NCBI RefSeq assembly: GCF_003402535.2
Contig: NZ_AP025173.1
Span: forward strand, 310,001 to 374,000
Length of the DNA: 64,000 nucleotides
Direction: 5' to 3'
DNA from: Cupriavidus sp. P-10
Lineage (GTDB): Bacteria > Pseudomonadota > Gammaproteobacteria > Burkholderiales > Burkholderiaceae
A program made the translations under genes and the position numbers. Below the pieces are notes generated by a model. The model was given only the letters and a program-made list of their open reading frames with translations. It made no database searches and was not told the origin of the DNA. Below, one piece after another: positions 47,353-54,730 of this stretch (position 1 is its first letter; each line of letters begins with the position of its first letter).

Positions 47353-49229
47353 GCCGGGTGTACGAGGAAGTTCGCATGCCACTCGCGGTGGGCACGACGC
47401 TGCTGCATCCCGAGCGCGCGCTGCTAAAGTGGGAAGGAATTCGCACCCGTTCCGATATCGGGCAGATCTGCTACCTGACGCGTGACACGTCGAACACGCG
47501 GCACGCGCGGCACACGTTCGATCCCAGAAGCTTTAGCAGCGAACGCACTAAGGTTGTACGCCTGCTGGTGACGCAGCTTTCCGAGCGTTTGACCCTTGGC
47601 GCCTTGCGTCCGGAGACTATCTACGGTGCTCTGCGCGGCGTGCTTGACTTCGCCAACTGGGCCGACAGGCTGGGATTGCATCAGGTTCTCTGTGACGAGA
47701 ATGCTACGGCGGAGGCAGTTCATCGCTTCTTTCGCGAAAAGCGTGAACAGGTCTCACTAGGCAAGCTGAACCACAATACCGTCGCGGGCATTCAGCCTAA
47801 TCTGTTGTCGATGCTTCGTGAGTTCTTCAGAAACGACGACTTCTGCGCCGATGCGAGGGTGCTGCGCCAGCAATGGTATGCTAATGGAACGACAGTTGTG
47901 CCCGACGCCGAGGCACAAGCCGCCTTGCTCGCGTGGGCTGACGCGCTCTTCAGCAGCATCAGCACGCTGGTGCTCGACTTCAAGCCTTATCCGTTGCGCG
48001 TGACCACGGCGCGAGGTGAGAATCTTTGCCTCGTTCCGCACACACATGGCCGCAGAAAAGGGCACGACTCGTACGGCTTGCTTGGCTGGAATCTGGAGAC
48101 GGGACAGCTGCGCACCCGGGAAGAGATCACGAGGCGCTTGGCCGAGGCTGGAGCTAACAATCCTCGCCATCGTTCGTGGGGCATCGCGTGGTTAACTGCC
48201 AAACATCTCGTGGCGGCCAACGAAGACGCACAGTCACCGATCCGTCGCTCGCACGCTTCGTTGGCGGCCTTTTGCTTCGCCACGCTGTTTCTGGCTGAAA
48301 CGGGCGTCAGCCTCGCGCAGCTGCTGGCAATGAAATGGAGCCCGGAGCTCGCCGCGACCCTGCAGGATGCATCTGTTGTACGTCAGAAGTTTCGCGAGGT
48401 TAAGTACCGTGCAGGTGGAAGGGAAGTTGCGTTCACCGTCTCGCTGGCCTTCATGCCAAAGCTCAAGGCGTATCTGGCATTGCGCAGGTATCTTGTGCAG
48501 GACGAAGACTGTGACGCGTTGTTCGTCGTACTCGGGCATCATGCGCAGCTACGGCGGCTAACGGCTCTCTCAGCCCAGTTCCTTGATCGGCTTTATAGTC
48601 GGCTCGAGACGCTCGGGATTGTGCTGCCGCGCATCAGCGCTCGTCAGTGGCGTGCGGCGAAGCAGGATTGGGCGGTGAGCAATCACGGTCCTGTCGTTGC
48701 AGCCAGGCTGATGGGCCACTCCTTGGCCACGGCGCTGCGCTCGTACTCGAACGGCACGGACACCGCGCACAAGGCTGAGATGGGTGCATTCCTCGCTTCA
48801 GTCGAGAAGACGGTGCTGAAGGCTGGCAACGACCCGGCGGGCTCCATCAAGAGCGCGGTGGGCGTCTGCATCGAGTTCCACAAGCCCGCGCCGATCGCGG
48901 CTTCGGTCACCGTACTGCCTGACTGCCGCTCGACCGAAGGGTGTATCTTTTGCGATCAGTACCGCGTGCACGCTGACGCCGCCGACATCCGCAAGCTGCT
49001 GAGCTGCCGTCACTGCGTCAGGCTCGTAAGCGGGCGTGCTGACTCGTTCGAGCAGTACGAGAGCTCGTTCGGCGCGGTGCTGCGAAGGGTCGACTTCCTC
49101 CTGAATGAAATACGGAAGCGCGACGCCGCGCTGGTCGGTCAGATCGAGCACGACGTTGATATTGATGGAAACCTGGACGCTTTCTGGTCGACCAAGCTTG
49201 ATCAGCTTTACGAATTGGGAGTGGCATGA
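47349..49229 (+). CDS. tyrosine recombinase 2 of the quartet, active site degenerate
   Basis: 626-residue protein with the overall layout of a large integrase (TnpB/GmtZ-like in size). The catalytic-domain landmarks are present but altered. The TG-x-R motif reads TGVSLAQ, so the first Arg is Ser321. The box-II His is Arg432 (RQWR, with the second Arg kept at 435). MGHSLATALRSYSNG retains the late His and Tyr466. A C-terminal region after residue 500 has a CxxC...C cluster (GCIFCDQYRVHAD...LLSCRHC) like a zinc site. Start and stop both overlap neighbours by ATGA. Probably a structural partner (inference). Confidence 0.82.
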   Translation: MSRVYEEVRMPLAVGTTLLHPERALLKWEGIRTRSDIGQICYLTRDTSNTRHARHTFDPRSFSSERTKVVRLLVTQLSERLTLGALRPETIYGALRGVLDFANWADRLGLHQVLCDENATAEAVHRFFREKREQVSLGKLNHNTVAGIQPNLLSMLREFFRNDDFCADARVLRQQWYANGTTVVPDAEAQAALLAWADALFSSISTLVLDFKPYPLRVTTARGENLCLVPHTHGRRKGHDSYGLLGWNLETGQLRTREEITRRLAEAGANNPRHRSWGIAWLTAKHLVAANEDAQSPIRRSHASLAAFCFATLFLAETGVSLAQLLAMKWSPELAATLQDASVVRQKFREVKYRAGGREVAFTVSLAFMPKLKAYLALRRYLVQDEDCDALFVVLGHHAQLRRLTALSAQFLDRLYSRLETLGIVLPRISARQWRAAKQDWAVSNHGPVVAARLMGHSLATALRSYSNGTDTAHKAEMGAFLASVEKTVLKAGNDPAGSIKSAVGVCIEFHKPAPIAASVTVLPDCRSTEGCIFCDQYRVHADAADIRKLLSCRHCVRLVSGRADSFEQYESSFGAVLRRVDFLLNEIRKRDAALVGQIEHDVDIDGNLDAFWSTKLDQLYELGVA

Positions 49230-51109
49230 ACAATACGCTGATCGCGGCGCTCGCCGAGCGCCCAGACTGGTATCGGATCGAAGACGATGCGGTCGTGACA
49301 CCCGACAAGGCCGGGAAAGCTGCTTCGCTGTTTGGTGACGACGCCTGGGACATCCGTGCATATACGATTGGATCGCGCCGCACCAGTATCCACTTTAGGG
49401 GTCATCCGCTTAACGACGCAGGCCGCACCCTTTCAGACGCGACTACACGTCAGTGGAAGCAGGTCATGTACTTTCTGATGCACGAAGCGAGCGAGACGGT
49501 ACCTGCGTCCAGTACTCTTCAAGGTTGCTCAGTTTACCTGAAGGACTTTGCTTACTTTGCCGCCGAACGCCAGCTTACTCTTTATGAGGGGCTATCCAGC
49601 GTCGCCGTTGTTCTGGACTATGCGGCACAAGCCGGGATGGACATGAAGGCCCAACGCCTTCATTCGATTCTGGCGAAACTTTACCGAGTGGGCGCCGAGG
49701 CCACAGGGCTGCGCGTGCCATTGGCCCAACTGCATAAGCCCCTGCTCGAACGCTCCGCGCAACACGCCGGAAACTCCCAATACGCGGTCATCCCGACGCG
49801 GATTTACCAGCACTTCCTGTCGACCTGCGAGCATGATCTCGGGATCGCCGAGAGCGTCGCGAACGCGCTATCGGACTACCTCGCGCGCGCATACGCTGGC
49901 GAACGCCCTGACGTCTGTGCCTCACTGAAGACGGCTGCTGTCCACTTCGGGTGCACGGACTCCCCTTACGTCGTGATGTCGCTTGTGGCCTCGATCAGCG
50001 CGTTATGCCAGCTGGTCATCCTGTCGTTCACCGGCATGCGCGCGATGGAAGCAGAGAACCTGCCGTACGACTGTCTGAGGGAGACCCGGCTGGATGGTGT
50101 GATGCACTACGCCATCGAGGGCGTGACGACCAAGCTGTCCGGCGGGCGTCCCAAACGCGCATGCTGGGTGACGAGCCCGCTCGGTGCTCGCGCCGTCAGG
50201 CTCGCGCAACGGCTGTCGGGCGAAGCGCATCGTGCGCACGGCGCACCAGGCTACGCCGAATCGAAGGACGGTTCCCACCTGCTGTTCTGTCGGATGGGTC
50301 TGCATCTCAAGTACGTGGCAAACCGGGCGCCCACTACCATATATATCGAAGTCGAAGCTTTTCGTGAGCGCGTCTTCCCGACGATCACGGCCGAGGACAT
50401 CGCTGAACTGAAGCGTGTCGACATGCACCGCGCATGGGAAGACGAACCGAAGTACGCGGTCGGGCAGCAGTGGCCGTTCACGCGTCATCAGCTTCGCCGC
50501 TCGCTCGCGCTGTATGCGCAACGCAGCGGCCTCGTCACGCTACCGACGCTCAAACGTCAGTTGCAGCACATCACGCAGGAAATGAGCATGTACTACGCTC
50601 GCGGCTCGGCGTTTGCGCAGGGCTTCATTGACACCGACAAGGCTCACTTCGCGAAAGAATGGGCCGAGGCACAGGGCCTGTCCGAGTACCTTGCGTACGC
50701 TGAGCAGGTGCTGTTCTCTGACGAGCGGCTGTTCGGGGGGCACGCAGCATGGACACAGAGCCGTGCCGTGCAGGCGTCGCCTGTGTCGGTCTACTCACGC
50801 GAGCAGACGGTGAGGATGTTCGGGAAGGGCGAACTGGCGTACCGTGAGACGGTGCTTGGCGGGTGCGCCAGCGTCGAGCCGTGCAAGTCGACGCCGCTCG
50901 ATTGGATGCGTCTGGATTGCCTTGAATCGAACTGCCGTAACCTCGTGATCGTGCCGTCGAAGCTTCAGCGCGTGATCAAGGCACAGCGCACCACAGTCGA
51001 GAAGCTGCGCGCTGTCGATGAGGCGAGCGTCGAATGCCGCATCGAGGCACAGACGCTGCAACGACTTCTTGACGCGCAAGAGAAACTGATGAAACCGGAG
51101 GCCGCATGA
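49226..51109 (+). CDS. tyrosine recombinase 3 of the quartet
   Basis: 627-residue recombinase with an intact catalytic set: Arg272 in FTGMRAMEAENL, His421 and Arg424 in TRHQLRRSLALYA, late His in LQHITQEMS and nucleophile Tyr456/457 in MSMYYARGS. A zinc-like CASVEPCKS...DCLESNCRN region lies near the C terminus, followed by a coiled-coil-like tail. Size matches the TnpB/GmtZ-type large integrases. Coupled to recombinase 2 and to the small protein by ATGA overlaps. Confidence 0.86.
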   Translation: MNNTLIAALAERPDWYRIEDDAVVTPDKAGKAASLFGDDAWDIRAYTIGSRRTSIHFRGHPLNDAGRTLSDATTRQWKQVMYFLMHEASETVPASSTLQGCSVYLKDFAYFAAERQLTLYEGLSSVAVVLDYAAQAGMDMKAQRLHSILAKLYRVGAEATGLRVPLAQLHKPLLERSAQHAGNSQYAVIPTRIYQHFLSTCEHDLGIAESVANALSDYLARAYAGERPDVCASLKTAAVHFGCTDSPYVVMSLVASISALCQLVILSFTGMRAMEAENLPYDCLRETRLDGVMHYAIEGVTTKLSGGRPKRACWVTSPLGARAVRLAQRLSGEAHRAHGAPGYAESKDGSHLLFCRMGLHLKYVANRAPTTIYIEVEAFRERVFPTITAEDIAELKRVDMHRAWEDEPKYAVGQQWPFTRHQLRRSLALYAQRSGLVTLPTLKRQLQHITQEMSMYYARGSAFAQGFIDTDKAHFAKEWAEAQGLSEYLAYAEQVLFSDERLFGGHAAWTQSRAVQASPVSVYSREQTVRMFGKGELAYRETVLGGCASVEPCKSTPLDWMRLDCLESNCRNLVIVPSKLQRVIKAQRTTVEKLRAVDEASVECRIEAQTLQRLLDAQEKLMKPEAA

Positions 51110-51468
51110 GCGATGCCATGACCGACTACTACGCCGCCCTTGAGCGGCTGAAGAAGCGCAAGGGTGCGCGTATCAACAACGATACCGTGGCGATCGAGGC
51201 GGGCCGCAAGAAAGGCAGCATCAAGAAGTCGCGTCCTCAGTTTGCCGAGCTGATCGCAGCAATCGATGCGGCCAACGCCGTAACCGAGCGGCCAAAGCTC
51301 GAACTGACCGAACGTCTGAACCGAGCGAAGGGCAACGCGAAGGATCTGCAGGCACAGCTTGACGAGTCGCTGGCTCGCGAACTCGCCCTGCTGCGCCAGG
51401 TATTCAGCCTGCGCAAGGAGCTGGCCGCGCTGCGTGGCGGTAGTGTCCTGCCCTTGCAGTCGCGCTAG
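51106..51468 (+). CDS. small coiled-coil accessory protein of the quartet
   Basis: 120-residue protein: a short N-terminal basic segment LKKRKGARINNDTVAIEAGRKKGSIKKSRPQF that looks like a helix-turn-helix-type DNA contact (residues about 14-45), then a long amphipathic helix with heptad-like leucines (ELTERLNRAKGNAKDLQAQ, residues about 65-110). Size, position as last gene after large integrases and the coiled coil recall TnpC of Tn554 or GmtX; function in those is accessory/regulatory. Start overlaps recombinase 3 (ATGA). Confidence 0.78.
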   Translation: MSDAMTDYYAALERLKKRKGARINNDTVAIEAGRKKGSIKKSRPQFAELIAAIDAANAVTERPKLELTERLNRAKGNAKDLQAQLDESLARELALLRQVFSLRKELAALRGGSVLPLQSR

Positions 51469-51501
51469 ATCTCGAAATACGATATAGCAAACTTGTGGAG
51501 G

Positions 51502-51608
51502 AAGATGGACACGCGACGGACGTTGTGTCCACTTTTTCTCCCAATCTAATGGACGTCTCGCGGTCTGCCGATTCCAGTAATTTCAAGGCTCGGCCTGATG
51601 TCCATCTT
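51502..51608. repeat. 10-bp inverted repeat in the right end of the quartet element
   Basis: AAGATGGACA at 51502-51511 and TGTCCATCTT at 51599-51608 are exact inverted copies 87 bp apart, lying between the last gene and the right crossover site. GGACAC/GTGTCC at about 51507-51530 gives a nested hairpin. They may be accessory recombinase-binding sites or a terminator; no equivalent was seen at the left end. Confidence 0.5.
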
Positions 51609-51624
51609 TTTTCTCTTGCGCGTA

Positions 51625-52513
51625 GGCCAAGCCCAAGGTGAAAGCCCAGCACCGCACGCGTGCAGACGTCGATGATCGCAAGTAACCAAACGCGTTCGAT
51701 CTCGAATTCATGCTCAAAGCCCAATGCATCGCGTACGACCACCTTGAGACGGATATCGAGTCGGTGACCGTCGAATTCTACGACCTGGTAGGGGCGCATG
51801 GCCGGCCGACTTTCCGCCTGATCGTAGTGCGGAAGCCCCTTCAGGTGCGTGGCGCCTGCCGCCCGTGCCGCGGTGCGGAAACTGCGCGACAACTCGTCTT
51901 TAAGGCGCGCGGATAGCGACCGAATGGCACCGCCTTCCGTATTGAAGGGGTAATCCACCGCCGTCAGGCCGAGGGACCGGCATTGCAACAGAAACTCCCC
52001 GTGCAGGGCATGCAGGCCGACCAAGCGCGTATGAAGTCGTCCATTGGTATGCACCTGTTTGAGCAACACGCGGCGCTGTTTTATTTTTAGGAGCAGCCAT
52101 CCTGCCAGCGCCGGATAGCTTTCTAAGAAGAGCGCGAACGCGCCTGCTTTACCCCGTCCATCTTCGCTGGGCCGACCATTGACGGGACTTATGCGGACGT
52201 ACTCATTGACCCGCACGTACCTCAGCAAGGCGCGGAATCCAAAGATGCGTCCGTCAGGATGCAGCGCCAAGCCTCGCTCGAGCCACCGATAGAGCTGTCG
52301 ACGGTCCACGCCGGTTGCCTTCTCAATTTCCTTGACACTTTCGCCGCTCGCATAACGCTCGATGGCCTGCACTCTTACCTTCGTGACCTCTCGCACTTCG
52401 GCGTCAAGCTCCGTCCACGCTATGCTAGGCCACGCGTTCAAATCGAGGGATTGGAACTCAGGCTTTCGGCGCGGCATCATCAGGACTCCCTGACTGCAAA
52501 CTTCGTCATCCAC
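51625..52513 (-). pseudogene. tniA: tniA transposase, 5' half (split by insertion)
   Basis: N-terminal part of the DDE transposase: helix-turn-helix region VKEIEKATGVDRRQLYRWLERG, then the start of the catalytic core with the first Asp in YQVVEFDGHRLD and RVWLLAIIDVCTRAVLGFHLGLG. Homology ends at GFHLGLG, exactly at the 6-bp repeat; beyond it the frame runs into the inserted element until a chance stop. The start is either ATG at 52513 or, more likely, ATG at 52480, which shares a base with the tnsA-like stop. See the 3' half at 44679-45820. Confidence 0.88.
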
Positions 52514-53106
52514 GACAATGCGTCGGTTCGCAGTTCCTCAGCATGCACGCGACCGGTATGCAGCAGATTGAAGATGGCGGCCCGCACGAGCACGGGGTCA
52601 CCTTTCGAGAACTCTCGCTCGATGGCTGAAAGCGTCTTTCGACTGGCGACAAAGCGCTCGACCGCATCAAGCAAGGACACCGACACGAGACCTTGCGTGG
52701 CTATGATACTCGGCAGCATACGCAGCCAGTTTTCTATCCAGACGCGTGAAGCGGCGTGTTCGGCCGCGTCGACCAACCGGACATTGACCGTATCAGCGTT
52801 CAACTCGAGGCCCTCCTTCGCTTCTTCATCGATCACTGGATCCGGCAGGAGGATCAACTCTTGACGATCGGAGTACGAGACCAGGAAGTCTGCTAAGTGC
52901 CGCCTCTCTCGAAACTGAATGAATCCGGGGCGCTCACAAAAGTGGCCGATTGCCGGATCGGATTCGATCAAGACCCATTGATCGAGCGCACAGCGTCGGT
53001 AGAAAGTCAGCCGCCGCTTCAGCTTTGGACTGAATGCTTCGAAGCGGTGCGCACCGCGCGGGCGGACGAGCGCAACCGGCTCCGCTATATGCAGAGAATC
53101 TTCCAT
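52480..53106 (-). CDS. TnsA-like protein of the Tn7-like element
   Basis: 208-residue protein encoded directly upstream of tniA, as tnsA is in Tn7-like elements. The N-terminal half has the TnsA-type spacing: Glu49 in LDQWVLIESDPAIGHFCERP and Asp73 in LADFLVSY. The expected downstream Glu/Gln-x-Lys strand reads ELILLP, so the third catalytic residue is not visible. The C-terminal third is a winged-helix-like region (LSAIEREFSKGDPVLVRAAIFNLLHTGRVHAEEL, about residues 160-193). If active it would cut the 5' strands at transposon ends. Confidence 0.7.
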   Translation of the reverse strand: MEDSLHIAEPVALVRPRGAHRFEAFSPKLKRRLTFYRRCALDQWVLIESDPAIGHFCERPGFIQFRERRHLADFLVSYSDRQELILLPDPVIDEEAKEGLELNADTVNVRLVDAAEHAASRVWIENWLRMLPSIIATQGLVSVSLLDAVERFVASRKTLSAIEREFSKGDPVLVRAAIFNLLHTGRVHAEELRTDALSWMTKFAVRES

Positions 53107-53145
53107 GAGATCAATGCCTTACGAGCGGGATTCGAAGTCTAGGAC

Positions 53146-53186
53146 GCCAATTGACGAAATTAATCCGGACTAATGCGAATTGACGA
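53146..53186 (-). repeat. right-end repeats of the Tn7-like element
   Basis: GCCAATTGACGA (53146-53157) and GCGAATTGACGA (53175-53186) are tandem copies, 29 bp apart, of the left-end repeat in inverted orientation. The exact outer boundary is not resolved. Confidence 0.6.
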
Positions 53187-53287
53187 TTTTGCTTCGTGGG
53201 GAGTGCAAGCAATAGTGTCAATTCACCGGCCGGATTTCTATATTCGACGCGGGTTCCAGCTGGATTCCGGAGTGACAGACTTGCTCC

Positions 53288-53500
53288 GTTCTACGATGGA
53301 GGAACCTCGCCATCGAGGAGCCAAAGAGTGCGGACCACGAGCGGTTCGTGAAGGCGCTGTGCAAGATCGAACCCGTGGTGGGCGAGGTCCGCAGTCTCGC
53401 GCGGGAGTTTCTCGGACTCATGCACCGGCGAAGTGTGCTGCATTTCGATCGATGGTTGAAACGTTTGTCGTGCTGCGACGCTGAGGAAATGCCGCGGTGA
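53288..53500 (+). pseudogene. C-terminal fragment of a transposase, possibly ISL3-like
   Basis: A plus-strand frame reads WRNLAIEEPKSADHERF...KIEPVVGEVRSLAREFLGLMHRRSVLHFDRWLKRL and stops at 53500. The pattern of short helices with LAREFxxLMxxR and FDRWL recalls the region before the last catalytic residue of ISL3/IS204-type transposases. No start and no further domains. The stop TGA overlaps the GTG start of the next recombinase. Identification is tentative. Confidence 0.45.
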
Positions 53501-54564
53501 CCGCCTGGCTTGCCCGCTACGCAGACAGCACCGCGACGCTCACCACGTATCGCCGCGAGGTGGAGCGGCTGATCCTGTGGGCCGTGCTTCAGTTGGGCAA
53601 GCCCTTGTCCTCGCTGACCCATGAAGACCTGCTTGCCTACGAGCGCTTCCTCGCCGATCCGCAACCGGCCGCGCGCTGGGTGCTGACCGGGACCAAGAAG
53701 CTCGCGCGCAATCATCCGGACTGGCGCCCGTTTGCGGGGCCGCTGTCGCCCGGCAGCGTGCGCCAGGCGCTGGTGATCCTGAACGCCTTGTTCGCCTGGC
53801 TGACCGAGGCGGGCTACCTGGCCGGCAACCCGCTCGCCCTCGCCCGCCGCCGCCGCGCCCCCGCCCAGGCGCGCATCACCCGCTATCTGAGCCACGACCT
53901 GTGGGAGGTGGTCAAAAACACGGTCGCAGCAATGCCGGCCGAGACGGCGCGGGAACGCCTGCACGCGGCCCGTTGCCGCTGGGTGCTGACGGTGCTTTAT
54001 CTGGGCGGCTTGCGCGCCGCCGAGCTGACGGCCACCCCCATGGGCGCGTTCTTCTGCCGGCGCGATGCCCAGGGCATCGAGCGCTGGTGGCTGGAGGTCA
54101 CCGGCAAGGGCAACAAGACCCGGCTGGTGCCGGCGACCGACGAGTTGATTGCCGAGTTGGCGCGCTACCGCCGCGCCCACGAATTGCCGCCTACCCCGCA
54201 GTTCGGGGAGACGCGTCCGCTGGTGCTGCCGGTGATTGGAAAAGCGGGCAGCGAGAAACCGCTGTCACGCGGCGCGCTGCACCTGATCCTGAAAGAGGTG
54301 TTCGGCATGGCCGCGGCGCGCCTGCGTGCGCGCGGGCCGGAATGGGAGGCGCAAGCCGCGGTGCTGGCCAGTGCCTCGGCGCACTGGCTGCGCCACACCG
54401 CCGGCTCGCACATGACCGACCAACAGGTCGACCTGCGCTTTGTGCGCGACAACTTCGGGCACAGCTCGCTGTCGACGACGAGCGGCTATCTGCACAGCGA
54501 GGAGGATGCTCGCCATCAAGCCACGCAGGAGCGGCATCGGATCGGCTGGGGCAGCAAGAGGTAG
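53497..54564 (+). CDS. tyrosine recombinase/integrase (cassette-associated)
   Basis: Site-specific recombinase of 355 residues, separate from the quartet. Core-binding N domain (WLARYADSTATLTTYRREVERLILWAV...LTHEDLLAYERFLADP, about residues 4-53) and catalytic domain with Arg in LYLGGLRAAELTATP, HWLRHTAGSHM and FGHSSLSTTSGYLHSE containing the Tyr. The only in-frame start is GTG at 53497 with TGA just upstream; relatives often have 20-30 more N-terminal residues, so the 5' end may be trimmed by the transposase remnant. Very GC-rich, unlike the Tn7-like element to its left. Confidence 0.87.
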   Translation: MTAWLARYADSTATLTTYRREVERLILWAVLQLGKPLSSLTHEDLLAYERFLADPQPAARWVLTGTKKLARNHPDWRPFAGPLSPGSVRQALVILNALFAWLTEAGYLAGNPLALARRRRAPAQARITRYLSHDLWEVVKNTVAAMPAETARERLHAARCRWVLTVLYLGGLRAAELTATPMGAFFCRRDAQGIERWWLEVTGKGNKTRLVPATDELIAELARYRRAHELPPTPQFGETRPLVLPVIGKAGSEKPLSRGALHLILKEVFGMAAARLRARGPEWEAQAAVLASASAHWLRHTAGSHMTDQQVDLRFVRDNFGHSSLSTTSGYLHSEEDARHQATQERHRIGWGSKR

Positions 54565-54580
54565 ACGCCCGTGGAAATTA

Positions 54581-54596
54581 TTTCACCATCATGAAA
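54581..54596. other. att-like palindrome after the recombinase gene
   Basis: TTTCACCATCATGAAA: arms TTTCA/TGAAA around CCATCA, starting 17 bp after the recombinase stop. A near copy follows the recombinase relic at 55773-55789 at the same distance from its stop. Layout fits a crossover site for this recombinase; unproven. Confidence 0.5.
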
Positions 54597-54730
54597 CTAT
54601 AGTGGGCACCAACAGGCGCGCTATGATCACCCCCTATCATCTCACCGGCGTTGCAACCGGCCCGCCACACATGGGGATGCGCCATTTGTCGAACGACGCC
54701 CGCACTCCCCACCAGCCAAGGCACACCATC

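Larger units (their letters stand above)
45815..51630. mobile_element. tyrosine-recombinase quartet element inserted in tniA
   Basis: Element of 5810 bp (45821-51630 counting one repeat) with three large tyrosine recombinases and one small protein on the plus strand. Both junctions carry GGCCAA (45815-45820 and 51625-51630), a 6-bp direct repeat. Just inside, TATGCGCAAG (45821-45830) and the complement of CTTGCGCGTA (51615-51624) form 10-bp inverted termini with one mismatch. An excised circle would therefore join CTTGCGCRTA and its inverse around a 6-bp core, the layout of a tyrosine-recombinase crossover site. Content resembles Tn554-like and gamma-mobile-trio-like modules; not the same as published RIT sizes. 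Confidence 0.85.
42834..53190. mobile_element. Tn7-like (TniA/TniB/TniQ/TnsA-type) transposon, ends approximate
   Basis: Minus-strand set tnsA-like, tniA (split), tniB, tniQ is the core of a Tn7/Tn5053-class transposon. TCGTCAATTCGC at 42836-42847 matches, in inverted orientation, GCGAATTGACGA at 53175-53186 (12/12). A further close copy, GCCAATTGACGA, lies at 53146-53157; these look like transposase-binding end repeats. The terminal dinucleotides and any 5-bp target duplication could not be fixed. Subtracting the inner 5.8-kb element, the transposon is about 4.5 kb and carries no cargo other than that insertion. Base composition is visibly lower in GC than the flanks. Confidence 0.7.

Noticed and set aside
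45815..51630. Naming the element as a RIT (recombinase-in-trio) element
   Set aside because: The proteins are much larger than the roughly 300-400-residue RIT recombinases I recall, and a fourth small gene is present; closer in form to Tn554/GMT modules, so no family name is asserted.
42834..53190. CRISPR array or Cas genes associated with the Tn7-like element
   Set aside because: No regularly spaced repeats or Cas-like proteins were seen; TniQ and TnsA-like genes alone do not imply a CRISPR-guided system.
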